Part shown: positions 25,813-34,703 of the stretch, in pieces
Layout of the letters: every line of letters begins with the position of its first letter
Position numbering within the stretch: position 1 is the first letter of the stretch
Assembly: GCA_011959105.1 (NCBI GenBank)
Contig: BLLU01000216.1
Coordinates: 1 to 61,874, forward strand
Source of the DNA: Lachnospiraceae bacterium
GTDB taxonomy: Bacteria > Bacillota > Clostridia > Lachnospirales > Lachnospiraceae
Reading direction: 5' to 3'
Length of the DNA stretch: 61,874 nt
Made by a program: the position numbers and the translations under genes
Notes under the pieces: model-generated
What the model was told of the DNA's origin: nothing
The model's database searches: none
What the model saw: the letters and a program-made list of their open reading frames with translations, nothing else

Positions 25813-27778
25813 CGCAATTTTCTCTATGCATATCCGAAACCGTAAGTACTTCTTCGCGCAGATGCCTTTTTGACTGCATTTGTCCAACAGGCTGGGGGCG
25901 TAACCGTTTCTGCTCCTGCAAAGTCGTTATGGCATTTTTTACGGCAGCGTCAATTCCCAGAGAGTAAACTATTTTTTTCACCAACAGGAAGAGATTCCAA
26001 TACAGCAGCAACTGCAGTTCCAGGGCCAGGGCCAGTCTGCGCAGGCTTGCCCGATGGCGGTAGCGGATACCGCAGATTAACTGGGAATCACGCTCCAGGC
26101 TTTCTGTCCGCAGTGCGGATAGCTCAGCCAGCGGATGCAGTCCGGTGTCTGTCACTCCTACGGAGAAATGACCGTTTTCCAGATTCCGGCCGGAAATGCT
26201 GATTTGGTATTTTGCTCCCGTCGTCAGGCGGAGATTCACCGGCAGACTGTAGAAGACGCCTCCCTGAACCTCACAGGCAGCTACGGTGAATTCCTGCAGG
26301 GGCCGGTCTTCTTCGAGAATGCGTATCACAAGATGCCCCGGCTGGCCCATCTCCGTCTCCAATAACAGGTTTATGTCGGGGATAGTCCCATGAGAAGGGC
26401 AAAACGCCTGCAGCAGTTCCGTATTCTCATTCAACTCCAGCAGGGAGGGGACAAAATTCCCGTTGTGTACATAGCTTTCGTCCTTGACCTGCAGGGTGCC
26501 TACCAGCGCTGCCGCCGCGATCACTGCGGGCAATATGCGGTTCTTTCCGGGGCATTTCTTCGGTGCGGCCTCCTCCAGAGAGCCGATCAGGGCGGCCAGA
26601 AGCGCTGCCAGTCCCACCGTCCAGATGCGGTAAGTAAAGCTGCTGTGCACAAAGGTATGGTTGTGCAGGACGATGTACCAGGCTATGGGCGACAGTGCCA
26701 CCAACAGCAGGGAGGCCGTTTTTTCCGTACGGATGCTCCCGGCTTTCACCAGGGCTCTGTAGCCCCACCATAGAATCCATGCCCCCAGCAGGAACAGGCC
26801 CTGGATACTCTGGTAAACATCCAGATTCCGCAGAATCACCTGCAGATGGGATACCTCATAGCCAAGGGTATCGGGCAATGTGCCGGCCCGGTATAATACT
26901 TCGTGCCAGGCGCTTGCGAAGATGGGACGCTGCAGGATGATCCCGCCGATCAGCCATTTACCTGCCCATAATCCGCCGTAACCGCAGATCCAGGCAATGC
27001 CGCACAGGACCACCGCGCCTATTCGATTCTTTTCGTCTTTGCTGTCGCTTCCCATGACAATCCACCAGATCATGGGGATTCCCCAGGTAAAAAGGGGATA
27101 TGTAAGCAGATCCATGTAACTGGTAAGCATGCCCAGTATCAGGAACAGGATATAGATTCCATGCCCCTTTGCAAGTCGTTGGTGGAATTTGACGATCACC
27201 AGGGAACCGCACATGCCGATGTAGAATACCCAACTGTACTGGAGAGCCTGTGAGACGGCTATGGGCAGCAGGAGCCCATGGACGGTCAGCGCCAAAGCAG
27301 CCCAGGGAGTTCCTTTTTGGCGGTACAGCATGCAGGCCAGTGCGGCGGCAACCAGCATCTGCAAAAGAGAGTTCAGTACCCGCAGATCAGTATAGTTGAG
27401 AAACAGGAGCAGAGGCCGCAGGAGTGCCACATAGCCGTGCTAGTAGTAGTTATATCCCTCCGTCATCTCGCTGCCGGCCATGTTCATGGCCTGGTATAAA
27501 GCACCCTCGTCCGGGGCGTGTCCGGCAGTGGTGATCATGATGGAGTCGGTGAAATTGTCCAATATGCCGCTGGGATTTGCCGCCGACAGGGCATCGTCAT
27601 CCTGATGCATCACGGGAACGGCCGGATACCAGCCTTCCTGCTTCAGCGTTTGTATGGATTCCAGCACATGGGGGCTTTCCTCTGTTACGGGCAGCAGATA
27701 AGACAGCCACAGCAGAGCGGTTCCCATGAGCAGCCCGGCCAACAGCACCAGTGCGCCTTTTGTAATCGTCTTAAACAT
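25802..27778 (-). pseudogene. Multi-pass membrane protein cut by an amber codon
   Basis: A gene of about 658 codons read from 27778 to 25802 and split by a single in-frame TAG at 27440-27442. The first 112 residues have one membrane helix and an extracellular stretch ending in EGYNYY. After the stop the same frame continues HGYVALLRPLLLF, with about ten membrane segments and a C-terminal soluble tail. No frameshift is needed to join the halves, so it looks like a point nonsense mutation. A TGG (Trp) to TAG change would restore a YYWHGY run. The fold resembles polytopic transferases or polymerases of surface polysaccharide, but I do not recognise the family. The start at 27778 follows GAGGT. 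A GTG restart at 27430 is possible but lacks a clear binding site. Confidence 0.72.
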
Positions 27779-28172
27779 CTTTAAGTACCTCAGTTTTTTC
27801 GTTTGCACTCCGATGCCATTTTGCTTTAACAAATATTATACTTTATTTTCCCTAAAATGTCCACCTTCTGACACATATTATTCTATATGGATGCAGGGGG
27901 AATTTGCCATGGCTTAAACTGCAACTCTTTTTCGGCGGTGGCCTCCGGCAAGCCCACAGTGTTTGTGGAGAAGATTTAGAAATATTTTACCATCCGTCGT
28001 TTTGATGTCTGTCTTTTATCCCGTGGAAGCAGTTCTGCATCCCAAAATGTGGACCGGACATTTCTTCATTTTGTATTCTAAAAGCGGCAAATGGTTGATC
28101 CGTTAGTGCAGAGCACTGCCGGCATGAGATGCATGTGAAGCGGATATAAAACGAAAGGAAAGGGTGAAAGGA
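27779..28172. other. Promoter region plus relics of greA leader and HAD gene
   Basis: A 394-bp gap. The left part is the reverse-strand promoter region of the amber-split gene. Bases about 27886-27921 resemble the greA leader (23677-23711). Bases about 27934-27998 resemble part of the HAD coding region (24554-24618), with an internal stop and decay. The remainder to 28172 carries the upstream region of the AHH gene. No intact gene is present. Confidence 0.65.
27835..27863 (-). promoter_or_regulatory. Promoter of the amber-split gene
   Basis: On the reverse strand: TGGACA (27858-27863), 17-base spacer, TATAAT (27835-27840). This and the flanking 60 or so bases are nearly repeated at 30494-30540 before the other membrane gene. 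Confidence 0.75.
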
Positions 28173-28595
28173 ATGAAGCGTGAGAACCTGAGAAAAAACT
28201 TTATAGAGGAATATGGAGAGGAGGCCGCCCGGGGTAAACAGGCCCATCATTTGATTCCTGTGAAGATATTGAAAGAGATTCACAATTGCGGGGAGGCGGA
28301 TTTGCCGGAGGAATATAATCAGACATGGAATTGTCTGATGCTGCCTACGGATCAATCGGCAGAGTTTGTTCACTGGGGAAGTCATCCGTGGTATACCCAA
28401 TTTGTCCGGGATCAAATCCGCAGCGTGGGGAAGGGCAATATTACTTCAGATACCCTTGGAACGGTAGCAATGATCATTCGTACATTCTGCGAGGAAAATA
28501 TGAAGCCGTTTATGGATATGAAACTCAGCGGAAGGATCAACGATATAGAAGCGTATGTGAGGATTGTGGAGTTTGCGTATGATGTCCGGCAGTAG
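28173..28595 (+). CDS. Small AHH/HNH-type nuclease-like protein
   Basis: A 140-residue soluble protein. QAHHLIPVK near the N-terminus (H25, H26) is the signature of AHH-type HNH nucleases, often found as C-terminal toxin domains of polymorphic toxins. Here it stands alone, without a secretion domain and without an evident immunity partner. The rest is not recognised. The ATG at 28173 is preferred, with the purine-rich GGAAAGGG about nine bases upstream; a GTG at 28164 is in frame. It lies between two reverse-strand membrane genes and has decayed pieces of nearby genes on both sides, which suggests an unstable or recombining patch. Confidence 0.55.
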   Translation: MKRENLRKNFIEEYGEEAARGKQAHHLIPVKILKEIHNCGEADLPEEYNQTWNCLMLPTDQSAEFVHWGSHPWYTQFVRDQIRSVGKGNITSDTLGTVAMIIRTFCEENMKPFMDMKLSGRINDIEAYVRIVEFAYDVRQ

Positions 28596-28685
28596 CAGCA
28601 GATGACAGAGGCGGCAGAGCGATGGGGAAATACAATAGAAGCTCCAGCGCCAGGGTCAGTCTGCGCAGGTCTGCCCGATAGCAGA
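28596..28685. other. Relic of the neighbouring membrane gene's 3' region
   Basis: Bases about 28628-28677 (AGCTCCAGCGCCAGGG and on, CAGTCTGCGCAGG) resemble 26013-26061 in the C-terminal coding part of the reverse-strand amber-split gene. This is a decayed duplicate with no reading frame of its own. Confidence 0.5.
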
Positions 28686-30449
28686 TCAGTTTGGATCCGG
28701 TCTGCGGTAGTACCGATGGTAGGCTCCATCCTGGTAAGAATCTTTGCCAAACTCCTCATAGATCCACTGCATGATCCAGGAGTCTTCTTTCACATTCAGC
28801 TGGCCGAACCAGCAGTCCACCACTACAACATTGGGCCGCTTGTCCGGGTTCTGCTCCCAGTACAGCAGAAGTTTTTCGTCATAGGTGGGGGTACAAATTG
28901 TGGAAGCTGCACTGATTTCCACATCTTCGTACAGATATGGCAGGGTGGAAACGCCGCCGCTGGTGGATACCAACAGAAGCCGGTCCCCCGGTCTGACATG
29001 CCGGGGCCATTCCTCCAGATCTGTGTTCATTGTGTAAGGCCCCATATAATCGGAAATAATTCCCAGGGCGGGACCGGACTTTACGATATTTCTGACGGAT
29101 AAAATGTTTTTGCAATAAAATGACATGGGCATAAAGGTAAAAAAGTTCTGAAACAGGGCCAGACCCAAAAAAAGGTACAGCGGCACGTATGGATTCCGGC
29201 GTATGGCCCGCAGTCCCCGCTCAATCGGGATAAAGGCCACCGCAATTCCGGGAATCAGATAGGTTATGGCCGTGGCAAAGGTAAGATTTGTCAGCAGCAG
29301 CACTGCGCCCACGCATCCCAGGCCCAGACCGGTGCCCAGCCAGAAAATACGTTTTTCGGTCTTACTGCAATAACGAAGCAGGGATATCCCCAGCAGAACC
29401 AGGGAAAAGTATCCTTCCACCCACATAAAACCGTCATATACAGTGAGGATGCTCCATAGGTTAAACATCCCCAACAGCGCAAAGAAAACAATGCTCCAGG
29501 GAAGCAGCATTTCTTTCCCAGGCTTTATGGACTGCCGGCGCAGGAGCCGTATCGAAAATATGATTATGCAGGATAGGAGAGCGCAAGCGGTATACAGCAG
29601 AAGGAGATGGACGAATTCGGCGGCAAAGCCGGCCATGTTCCCATAGCCCATGATCTTGTCAGCCATGCTTATGGCGTGGGAGCCGTCCCCTGCTAATATT
29701 TCCCGGACGTAGTAAAAGAATTCCGCAAAACCCAGCCGAAAGCCGAAGTATACGATGTAACAAAGGCCCGAAGCACCGCATACCGCGGAGAACAGAAGGC
29801 AGTCTTTCAGCCGTCTTTCGGACATGCGCAGCAAAAAGCCTGTTACGATGAAATATACCAGCAGGCAGGAGGGGTAGGAAAGGATCTCCATACACAGACA
29901 CAGGGCAGACAGAATCAGCCATTTCTTCTGCCGCTGGTTTTCCAGATAACGGGCCAGGCAGCAGAGCAGTAATATGGCCGAATAGATTTGCATATTGGAG
30001 AAATCGAGGGTAATATATATTTTCGCGTTTGAGACAGCAAGAAAGGAAGCAGCAAAAAAAGAAGCTGTCCGGCTGCAGTATCTTTTCAGCGTATTGTATA
30101 AAAACAATACCACCAGCAGCTTTATCAGCAGGCTTACGGCATTAAGGTACAATACAATCCCTGTGGTTGTTCCTGTGGCCCACATCCAGATTTTCACAAA
30201 AAAGGCCAGCAAAAACGCGGATGTCTGATGAGGCTCCCGCATCTGTGAAAACATATGGTCCCCCATGGCCAGCCGGTAGGACATGGTCACGGCATATTCC
30301 ACATCAACATTGAAATCAAGAAATATTTTTTTGAGGTTTATGGCTAAGATTCCCAGAATAAGCAGGATAGGGAACCACTTTTCCCATCCCCTGCCGTTTC
30401 CTCTCAAAAGTTTCTGCTCTGTTTGCCTCCCGGCAGAAATGTTTCCCAT
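28686..30449 (-). CDS. Multi-pass membrane protein of unknown function
   Basis: A 587-residue protein with about twelve hydrophobic segments and a soluble C-terminal domain (about 490-587). DFNVDVEYAVTMSYRLAMGD and the following loop REPHQTSAF form a large extracytoplasmic first loop with acidic residues. This is the layout of GT-C type glycosyltransferases or polysaccharide polymerases, but I cannot name a family. The start at 30449 is chosen because the longer frame to 30488 would begin within ten bases of the -10 hexamer; GGAG lies about 12 bases upstream. Its promoter region is nearly a copy of that before the amber-split gene at 27.8 kb. The two may be co-regulated parts of one surface-glycan function. 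Confidence 0.65.
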   Translation of the reverse strand: MGNISAGRQTEQKLLRGNGRGWEKWFPILLILGILAINLKKIFLDFNVDVEYAVTMSYRLAMGDHMFSQMREPHQTSAFLLAFFVKIWMWATGTTTGIVLYLNAVSLLIKLLVVLFLYNTLKRYCSRTASFFAASFLAVSNAKIYITLDFSNMQIYSAILLLCCLARYLENQRQKKWLILSALCLCMEILSYPSCLLVYFIVTGFLLRMSERRLKDCLLFSAVCGASGLCYIVYFGFRLGFAEFFYYVREILAGDGSHAISMADKIMGYGNMAGFAAEFVHLLLLYTACALLSCIIIFSIRLLRRQSIKPGKEMLLPWSIVFFALLGMFNLWSILTVYDGFMWVEGYFSLVLLGISLLRYCSKTEKRIFWLGTGLGLGCVGAVLLLTNLTFATAITYLIPGIAVAFIPIERGLRAIRRNPYVPLYLFLGLALFQNFFTFMPMSFYCKNILSVRNIVKSGPALGIISDYMGPYTMNTDLEEWPRHVRPGDRLLLVSTSGGVSTLPYLYEDVEISAASTICTPTYDEKLLLYWEQNPDKRPNVVVVDCWFGQLNVKEDSWIMQWIYEEFGKDSYQDGAYHRYYRRPDPN

Positions 30450-30842
30450 AATATATGCACACTCCAATACAATACCATTTTGTACCAAATAGTATTATAT
30501 CCGATTTTTCCCGAAATGTCCACCTTTTGCCACATATTATTCTATATGTCTCTCATAGGATTCCTGCGCTTGCAAAACCTGCGTCTGCTTACGACAGAGG
30601 TGGTGCCCTTCTGCATGTTCTCTCTGGCGGCTGCCCGCGCATCCGTGCAGGCGGAAGGTTTTAAGAAGCGCCGGGCGAACTGTTCAGGATATGTGGGGAG
30701 ATAGAAGAAAAGCGAAAGGAGAAACAGACAATGAAGAAAGTAAATTGGGTAAGGAAACCATGGCCGGGGCCTGACAGATTCGGTAAACGTCGGAATCGAA
30801 GCGGGTGTGGAAATCGAGGATAAGAAAATGGAGGTGTAAAAG
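30450..30842 (+). other. Promoter and unresolved spacer
   Basis: The left 75 bases are the reverse-strand promoter of the 28.7-30.4 kb gene. The rest has only short open frames: a 30-codon frame from 30731, and a second frame just before the lysin gene ending at about 30839. Neither has recognisable motifs. They could be remnants of small phage genes upstream of the lysin. Confidence 0.4.
30494..30522 (-). promoter_or_regulatory. Promoter of the 28.7-30.4 kb membrane gene
   Basis: On the reverse strand: TGGACA (30517-30522), 17-base spacer, TATAAT (30494-30499). It is nearly identical in layout and sequence to the one at 27835-27863. Confidence 0.75.
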
Positions 30843-31517
30843 ATGGAAAAGCAGGATTTCATCAATAAGATTGCCGGGTATGTGAAGAAATACGCCGCTG
30901 CCTATGGAATTTCGGTACACAGTCCTATTATAGCCCAGGCAGTCCTGGAAAGCGGATGGGGGGGAAGCCGTCTGGCGGCGGTGTACCATAATTATTTTGG
31001 GTTGAAATGTGGGACAAGATGGGCCGGGAAGAGCATTAATCTTAAAACCATGGAAGAGTACACGCCGGGGACCCTTACGCAGATTAAAGACAATTTCCGG
31101 GTGTATGACAGCATGGAAGAGGGGGTGAAAGGGTATTTTGACTTCATCCGCCCGGAAAGATACCGGAACCTTAAGGGGATTACGGACCCGGCGGCATACC
31201 TGGAAACCATCAAGGCGGACGGATACGCCACCAGCAGCAAATATGTAGAAAATATCATGGGGATTGTATCACAGTATGATCTGCGGCAATATGACGTAAA
31301 AGAGGAAAAGGGAATCATTCCCGGGTATGCAGCGGAAAGGGCAGGGGATGCCGCCGGAAGCGGAGCAGAGAACGCGGCCGCCGTGGCAAAGGAGGTGATT
31401 GCCGGAGTATGGGGCAATGGTGAGGAACGCAGGGAACGCCTGGAATCCGCCGGGTATGATTACCAGGCCGTCCAGGAACAGGTAAACGGGTTATTGAGAG
31501 AGTCTGTAAAATGTTGA
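30843..31517 (+). CDS. Phage-type lysin: glucosaminidase with CW_7 domain
   Basis: A 224-residue peptidoglycan hydrolase. Residues about 1-150 form a glucosaminidase domain: QAVLESGWGGS with catalytic E36, then HNYFGLKCG and FRVYDSMEEGVKGYFDFI. After a short Ala/Gly-rich linker, a CW_7 (Cpl-7 lysozyme) cell-wall-binding repeat is at about 182-222 (GVWGNGEERRERLESAGYDY, VNGLL). There is no signal peptide, as in phage endolysins that rely on a holin. No other phage gene is visible around it, so it is probably a leftover or captured lysin. The start ATG follows GGAGGTG. Confidence 0.85.
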   Translation: MEKQDFINKIAGYVKKYAAAYGISVHSPIIAQAVLESGWGGSRLAAVYHNYFGLKCGTRWAGKSINLKTMEEYTPGTLTQIKDNFRVYDSMEEGVKGYFDFIRPERYRNLKGITDPAAYLETIKADGYATSSKYVENIMGIVSQYDLRQYDVKEEKGIIPGYAAERAGDAAGSGAENAAAVAKEVIAGVWGNGEERRERLESAGYDYQAVQEQVNGLLRESVKC

Positions 31518-31552
31518 CTTCCATAAAAATATTGCGCGGGCGGAAAAAACAC

Positions 31553-31581
31553 TTGCCAAATGGGGAAAAAAGCGTTTAAAT
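31553..31581 (+). promoter_or_regulatory. Candidate asnA promoter
   Basis: TTGCCA (31553-31558), 17 bases, TTAAAT (31576-31581), 46 bp before the asnA start. The hexamers are weak but the spacing is exact. Confidence 0.4.
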
Positions 31582-31626
31582 AGTACTGATGATAGATAAA
31601 TTGTGGAAAGGTATGGTTAAAACGCA

Positions 31627-32637
31627 ATGGCTAACCAATTAGTACCCAGGGGCTACAAGTCCCAGTTGAATCTATATGAGACCCAAGTGGCGATCAAGAC
31701 CGTGAAAGACTTCTTTCAGACCCTGCTGGCGGAACGCCTGCATCTGCTGCGGGTGTCCGCGCCCCTTTTTGTGGCTCCGGAGTCGGGCATGAACGATAAC
31801 TTAAACGGCGTGGAGCGGCCGGTGAATTTTGACATCAAAGAGCAGGAGGGCAGGGAGGCGGAGATCGTGCAGTCCCTGGCCAAATGGAAGCGCTATGCGC
31901 TGCAGAAGTATGGTTTTGCCGTAGGGGAAGGCCTGTATACGGACATGAGCGCCATCCGCAGGGACGAGGTCACGGACAATATTCACTCTATCTATGTGGA
32001 CCAGTGGGACTGGGAGAAGATTATCTCCCGGGAGGATCGGAATCTGGACACCCTGAAGGAAGTGGTGCGCACTGTCTACAAGGTGCTTCGTAAGACGGAA
32101 AAATATATGGCCATTCACTATGACTATATAGAAGAGATTCTGCCCCACGATATCTTCTTTATTACTACCAGGGAACTGGAGGAGATGTTTCCGGATTACA
32201 CCCCCAAGGAGAGGGAGTATTACATAGCCAAGGCCAAGGGTGCGGTGTGCATCATGCAGATCGGCGATCTGCTGGAAAGCGGCGAGCCCCATGACGGCCG
32301 GGCGCCGGACTATGACGATTGGGCGTTGAATGCGGATATCGTGGTGTACTATCCCGTACTGGATATTGCCCTGGAGCTGTCTTCCATGGGCATCCGGGTG
32401 GACAGGGAAGCGCTGTTGTCCCAGCTTGAGAAGGCGGGCTGCCCGGAGCGGGCCGATCTGCCGTTCCAGAAATCCATTCTGGAGGAGGCGGTTCCCTTTA
32501 CCATCGGCGGGGGTATCGGCCAGTCCCGGATCTGTATGTTCTTCCTGCGCAAGGCTCATATCGGGGAGGTGCAGTGTTCCCTGTGGCCGGAGGAAGTGAT
32601 GCGGGAGGCCGGGAAGGCGGGCTTGCAGCTTCTGTAG
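31627..32637 (+). CDS. asnA: Aspartate-ammonia ligase (AsnA)
   Basis: A 336-residue asparagine synthetase A, close to the family's usual 330. It makes asparagine from aspartate, ammonia and ATP in the cytosol with a class II tRNA-synthetase-like fold. Recognisable stretches are SAPLFV, SGMNDNLNGVERPV, KWKRYAL, GLYTDMSAIRRDE, SIYVDQWDWEK and, near the end, FTIGGGIGQSRICMF (the motif 3 ATP-binding Arg). The ribosome binding site is weak. A GC-rich hairpin follows the stop. It is likely transcribed alone. Confidence 0.92.
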   Translation: MANQLVPRGYKSQLNLYETQVAIKTVKDFFQTLLAERLHLLRVSAPLFVAPESGMNDNLNGVERPVNFDIKEQEGREAEIVQSLAKWKRYALQKYGFAVGEGLYTDMSAIRRDEVTDNIHSIYVDQWDWEKIISREDRNLDTLKEVVRTVYKVLRKTEKYMAIHYDYIEEILPHDIFFITTRELEEMFPDYTPKEREYYIAKAKGAVCIMQIGDLLESGEPHDGRAPDYDDWALNADIVVYYPVLDIALELSSMGIRVDREALLSQLEKAGCPERADLPFQKSILEEAVPFTIGGGIGQSRICMFFLRKAHIGEVQCSLWPEEVMREAGKAGLQLL

Positions 32638-32648
32638 GGCGGGCTTTA

Positions 32649-32682
32649 GGAGGATTGCCCCGGGTTGAGGGGCAATTCCTCC
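32649..32682 (+). terminator. Hairpin after asnA
   Basis: GGAGGATTGCCCC pairs with GGGGCAATTCCTCC (one bulge) across a 7-base loop. No T-run follows, so termination is not certain. Confidence 0.45.
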
Positions 32683-32821
32683 GTCCGGCAGAGTCCTGCG
32701 CGCGGGAGTATTTTGCCCTGTCCGGTTCCGCAGTTCCGGCGCAGGGAATTTTGCCCCGCAGGGGCTTTGCAAATCCACTGTGGGAAGCGGGGACAGGTTT
32801 TGCGGAAATACAAAATAGGAC

Positions 32822-32850
32822 TTGACGGATGGACCGGAGTATGCTATGTT
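32822..32850 (+). promoter_or_regulatory. Promoter of rpmG-secE-nusG
   Basis: TTGACG (32822-32827), 17 bases, TATGTT (32845-32850), 88 bp before rpmG. Confidence 0.65.
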
Positions 32851-32937
32851 TATTAAGCGAGATGGATATTAGGTCTTTTTTTTATGCCTAAATTATAAGA
32901 CAATAGACGGCTGCCCTGCAGCGGAATGGAGGAGACT

Positions 32938-33087
32938 ATGCGTACAAGAATCACTTTGGCATGCACAGAATGCAAACAGCGTAACTACAATACCACCAAG
33001 GATAAGAAAACCCATCCTGACCGTATGGAAACCAAGAAGTACTGCAGATTCTGCAGAACCCATACCACGCATAAGGAGACCAAGTAA
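32938..33087 (+). CDS. rpmG: Ribosomal protein L33
   Basis: A 49-residue L33 of the zinc-ribbon form. Two CxxC pairs are visible (CTEC near residue 9 and CRFC near 36), with the typical [10 protein letters not shown] and the basic tail. It sits on the large subunit near the E site. The start ATG follows GGAGGAG. It opens the conserved rpmG-secE-nusG order. A tRNA-Trp gene often found nearby in other bacteria is not present in the 162-bp gap to secE. Confidence 0.92.
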   Translation: MRTRITLACTECKQRNYNTTKDKKTHPDRMETKKYCRFCRTHTTHKETK

Positions 33088-33116
33088 CCGGCCGCTCTGA
33101 AGATCCGCCCCATCAG

Positions 33117-33190
33117 GCGGGAAAGAGGCATGTTTTGGAAACGCAGTATCGCAGGTTTTGAACGCGATATGCGGGAAAGAGGTATGTTTG
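33117..33190 (+). repeat. Partial 54-bp tandem repeat in the secE leader
   Basis: GCGGGAAAGAGGCATGTTTT at 33117-33136 recurs as GCGGGAAAGAGGTATGTTTG at 33171-33190, a 54-bp period. Between the copies, CGCAGTATCGC pairs with GCGATATGCG. Two further hairpins follow: TTTGAAAGT-AA-ACTTTCAAA (about 33187-33206) and GTGCGC-TGAA-GCGCAC (about 33222-33237). The design (purine-rich site then ATG inside a TGCG/CGCA-bounded unit) resembles the arrays before the GH2 and type II secretion F genes. Confidence 0.65.
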
Positions 33191-33249
33191 AAAGTAAACT
33201 TTCAAATATTGATTTGGAATGTGCGCTGAAGCGCACAGGGGGTGTAAGT

Positions 33250-33453
33250 ATGGGAGATTCCGCAGAAAAGACCGCGAAGCCCAAGTTCTTTGACGGGCTC
33301 AAGGCCGAGTTCAAGAAGGTTTCCTGGCCTGACAGACAATCCACCTTTAAGCAGTCTGTAGCAGTTGTGGCGATATCCGTAGTCTTGGGAGTTATCATTG
33401 CCGTGCTGGATTATATATTCCTGAACGGCGTGAATATCCTGACAACAATTTAG
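33250..33453 (+). CDS. secE: Preprotein translocase subunit SecE
   Basis: A 67-residue single-span SecE. An amphipathic cytosolic helix with the conserved FFDGLKAEFKKVSWPDRQ lies about residues 13-30. One transmembrane helix at about 40-62 follows. It clamps SecY in the protein export channel. The start at 33250 follows GGGGGTG. The frame is open 40 codons further upstream to 33130, but that part is a repeat/hairpin leader and not a usual SecE extension. nusG follows after 15 bp, as is standard. Confidence 0.9.
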   Translation: MGDSAEKTAKPKFFDGLKAEFKKVSWPDRQSTFKQSVAVVAISVVLGVIIAVLDYIFLNGVNILTTI

Positions 33454-33468
33454 AGCGAGGGCGATTGT

Positions 33469-33990
33469 ATGGCAGAGGCAAAATGGTATGTGGTCCATAC
33501 CTATTCCGGGTATGAGAATAAGGTCAAAGCCAATATTGAAAAGACCATCGAAAACAACCCTTCCCTGGCAGAGCAGATCCTGGAGGTCCGCGTGCCCCTG
33601 GAGGAAGTGGTAGAAATGAAGAATGGTGTGAAAAAGACGGTTCAGCGCAAGATGTTTCCGGGCTATGTACTTTTGAACATGGACATGAACGACGACACCT
33701 GGTATGTGGTCCGCAACACCCGCGGCGTAACCGGGTTCGTGGGGCCGGGAAGCAAGCCGGTTCCGCTGACTGAGGCAGAGATGAAACCCCTGGGAATCAA
33801 GACGGACAACATATCCGTGGATTTTGCGGAGGGAGACAGCATATCGGTTGTGGCCGGCGTCTGGAAGGACACCGTGGGCATGGTTCAGAAGATGGATTAT
33901 GGCAAACAGACGGCCACCATCAACGTGGAACTGTTCGGCAGGGAAACCCCTGTGGAAATCAGCTTCGCGGAGATCAGAAAACTTTCTTAA
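33469..33990 (+). CDS. nusG: Transcription termination/antitermination factor NusG
   Basis: A 173-residue NusG. The N-terminal NGN domain (about 3-110) has KWYVVHTYSGYENKVK, PGYVLLNMDM and VRNTRGVTGFVG. The C-terminal KOW domain (about 120-173) has EGDSISVVAGVWKDTVGMVQ. It binds the polymerase clamp helices and affects pausing, Rho use and coupling to the ribosome. Coding starts with GCGAGGGCG upstream. A 226-bp gap, GC-rich, precedes rplK. Confidence 0.95.
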   Translation: MAEAKWYVVHTYSGYENKVKANIEKTIENNPSLAEQILEVRVPLEEVVEMKNGVKKTVQRKMFPGYVLLNMDMNDDTWYVVRNTRGVTGFVGPGSKPVPLTEAEMKPLGIKTDNISVDFAEGDSISVVAGVWKDTVGMVQKMDYGKQTATINVELFGRETPVEISFAEIRKLS

Positions 33991-34216
33991 AAAAGGTATT
34001 TTCCGAAGGGCTCTGTCTCTTCGGTGAATATAGCCGCAGGCCCCGGAGGGGCAGGGCGGCGGCAGGGCGTATGCCCTGGCAGCGTAGGGATACGGGGGGC
34101 GCGGCAGGGAGATTTCTCCGGCGCGGGGATGCCGCCGTGTTCCAGTGGGAGCAAGACAAGGACATGGGATGTCCGAAGCGCTTGCGCCGGATTACCACAT
34201 TATAGGAGGTGCCACT

Positions 34217-34642
34217 ATGGCAAAGAAAGTATCAGGATACATCAAGTTACAGATTCCTGCCGGCAAGGCTACGCCGGCTCCGCCAGTAGGTCCCGCACTG
34301 GGCCAGCATGGTGTAAACATTGTTGAATTTACCAAGCAGTTTAACGCCAGGACAGCAGACAAGGGTGATCTGATCATCCCTGTTGTCATCACTGTATACG
34401 CGGACAGAAGTTTCAGTTTCGTTACCAAGACTCCGCCTGCAGCAGTACTGCTTAAGAAGGCATGTAACTTAAAGACCGCATCGGCGGCTCCCAACAAGAC
34501 CAAGGTTGCCACCATTTCCAAGGACAAGGTTCGGGAGATCGCGGAGATGAAGATGCCTGACCTGAATGCGGCAAGCATCGAGGCGGCCATGAGCATGATC
34601 GCCGGTACCGCGAGAAGCATGGGTATTGTTGTTGAAGACTAA
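34217..34642 (+). CDS. rplK: Ribosomal protein L11
   Basis: A 141-residue L11, the usual size. [26 protein letters not shown] gives the N-terminal domain that binds factor-sensing rRNA, and the C-terminal RNA-binding domain ends in SMGIVVED. It forms the base of the GTPase stalk. The start follows TAGGAGGTG. rplA follows after 61 bp with its own AGGAGG. Confidence 0.96.
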   Translation: MAKKVSGYIKLQIPAGKATPAPPVGPALGQHGVNIVEFTKQFNARTADKGDLIIPVVITVYADRSFSFVTKTPPAAVLLKKACNLKTASAAPNKTKVATISKDKVREIAEMKMPDLNAASIEAAMSMIAGTARSMGIVVED

Positions 34643-34703
34643 ACACTATTGATTTGGGAGACAATTCTGTAAAGATTGTCGCTGGAACCTAGGAGGTAAG
34701 ATC

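Larger units (their letters stand above)
32638..32937 (+). other. asnA-rpmG spacer
   Basis: A 300-bp gap with no gene. It holds the hairpin at 32649-32682 (terminator-like), a promoter at 32822-32850 and the rpmG ribosome binding site (GGAGGAG). Confidence 0.6.

Noticed and set aside
32574..32825. Small forward frame after asnA
   Set aside because: It overlaps the end of asnA and a terminator hairpin, with no motif or ribosome site.
33130..33249. A 40-residue N-terminal extension of SecE
   Set aside because: The stretch is a repeat and hairpin leader; normal SecE starts at the later ATG with a good ribosome site.
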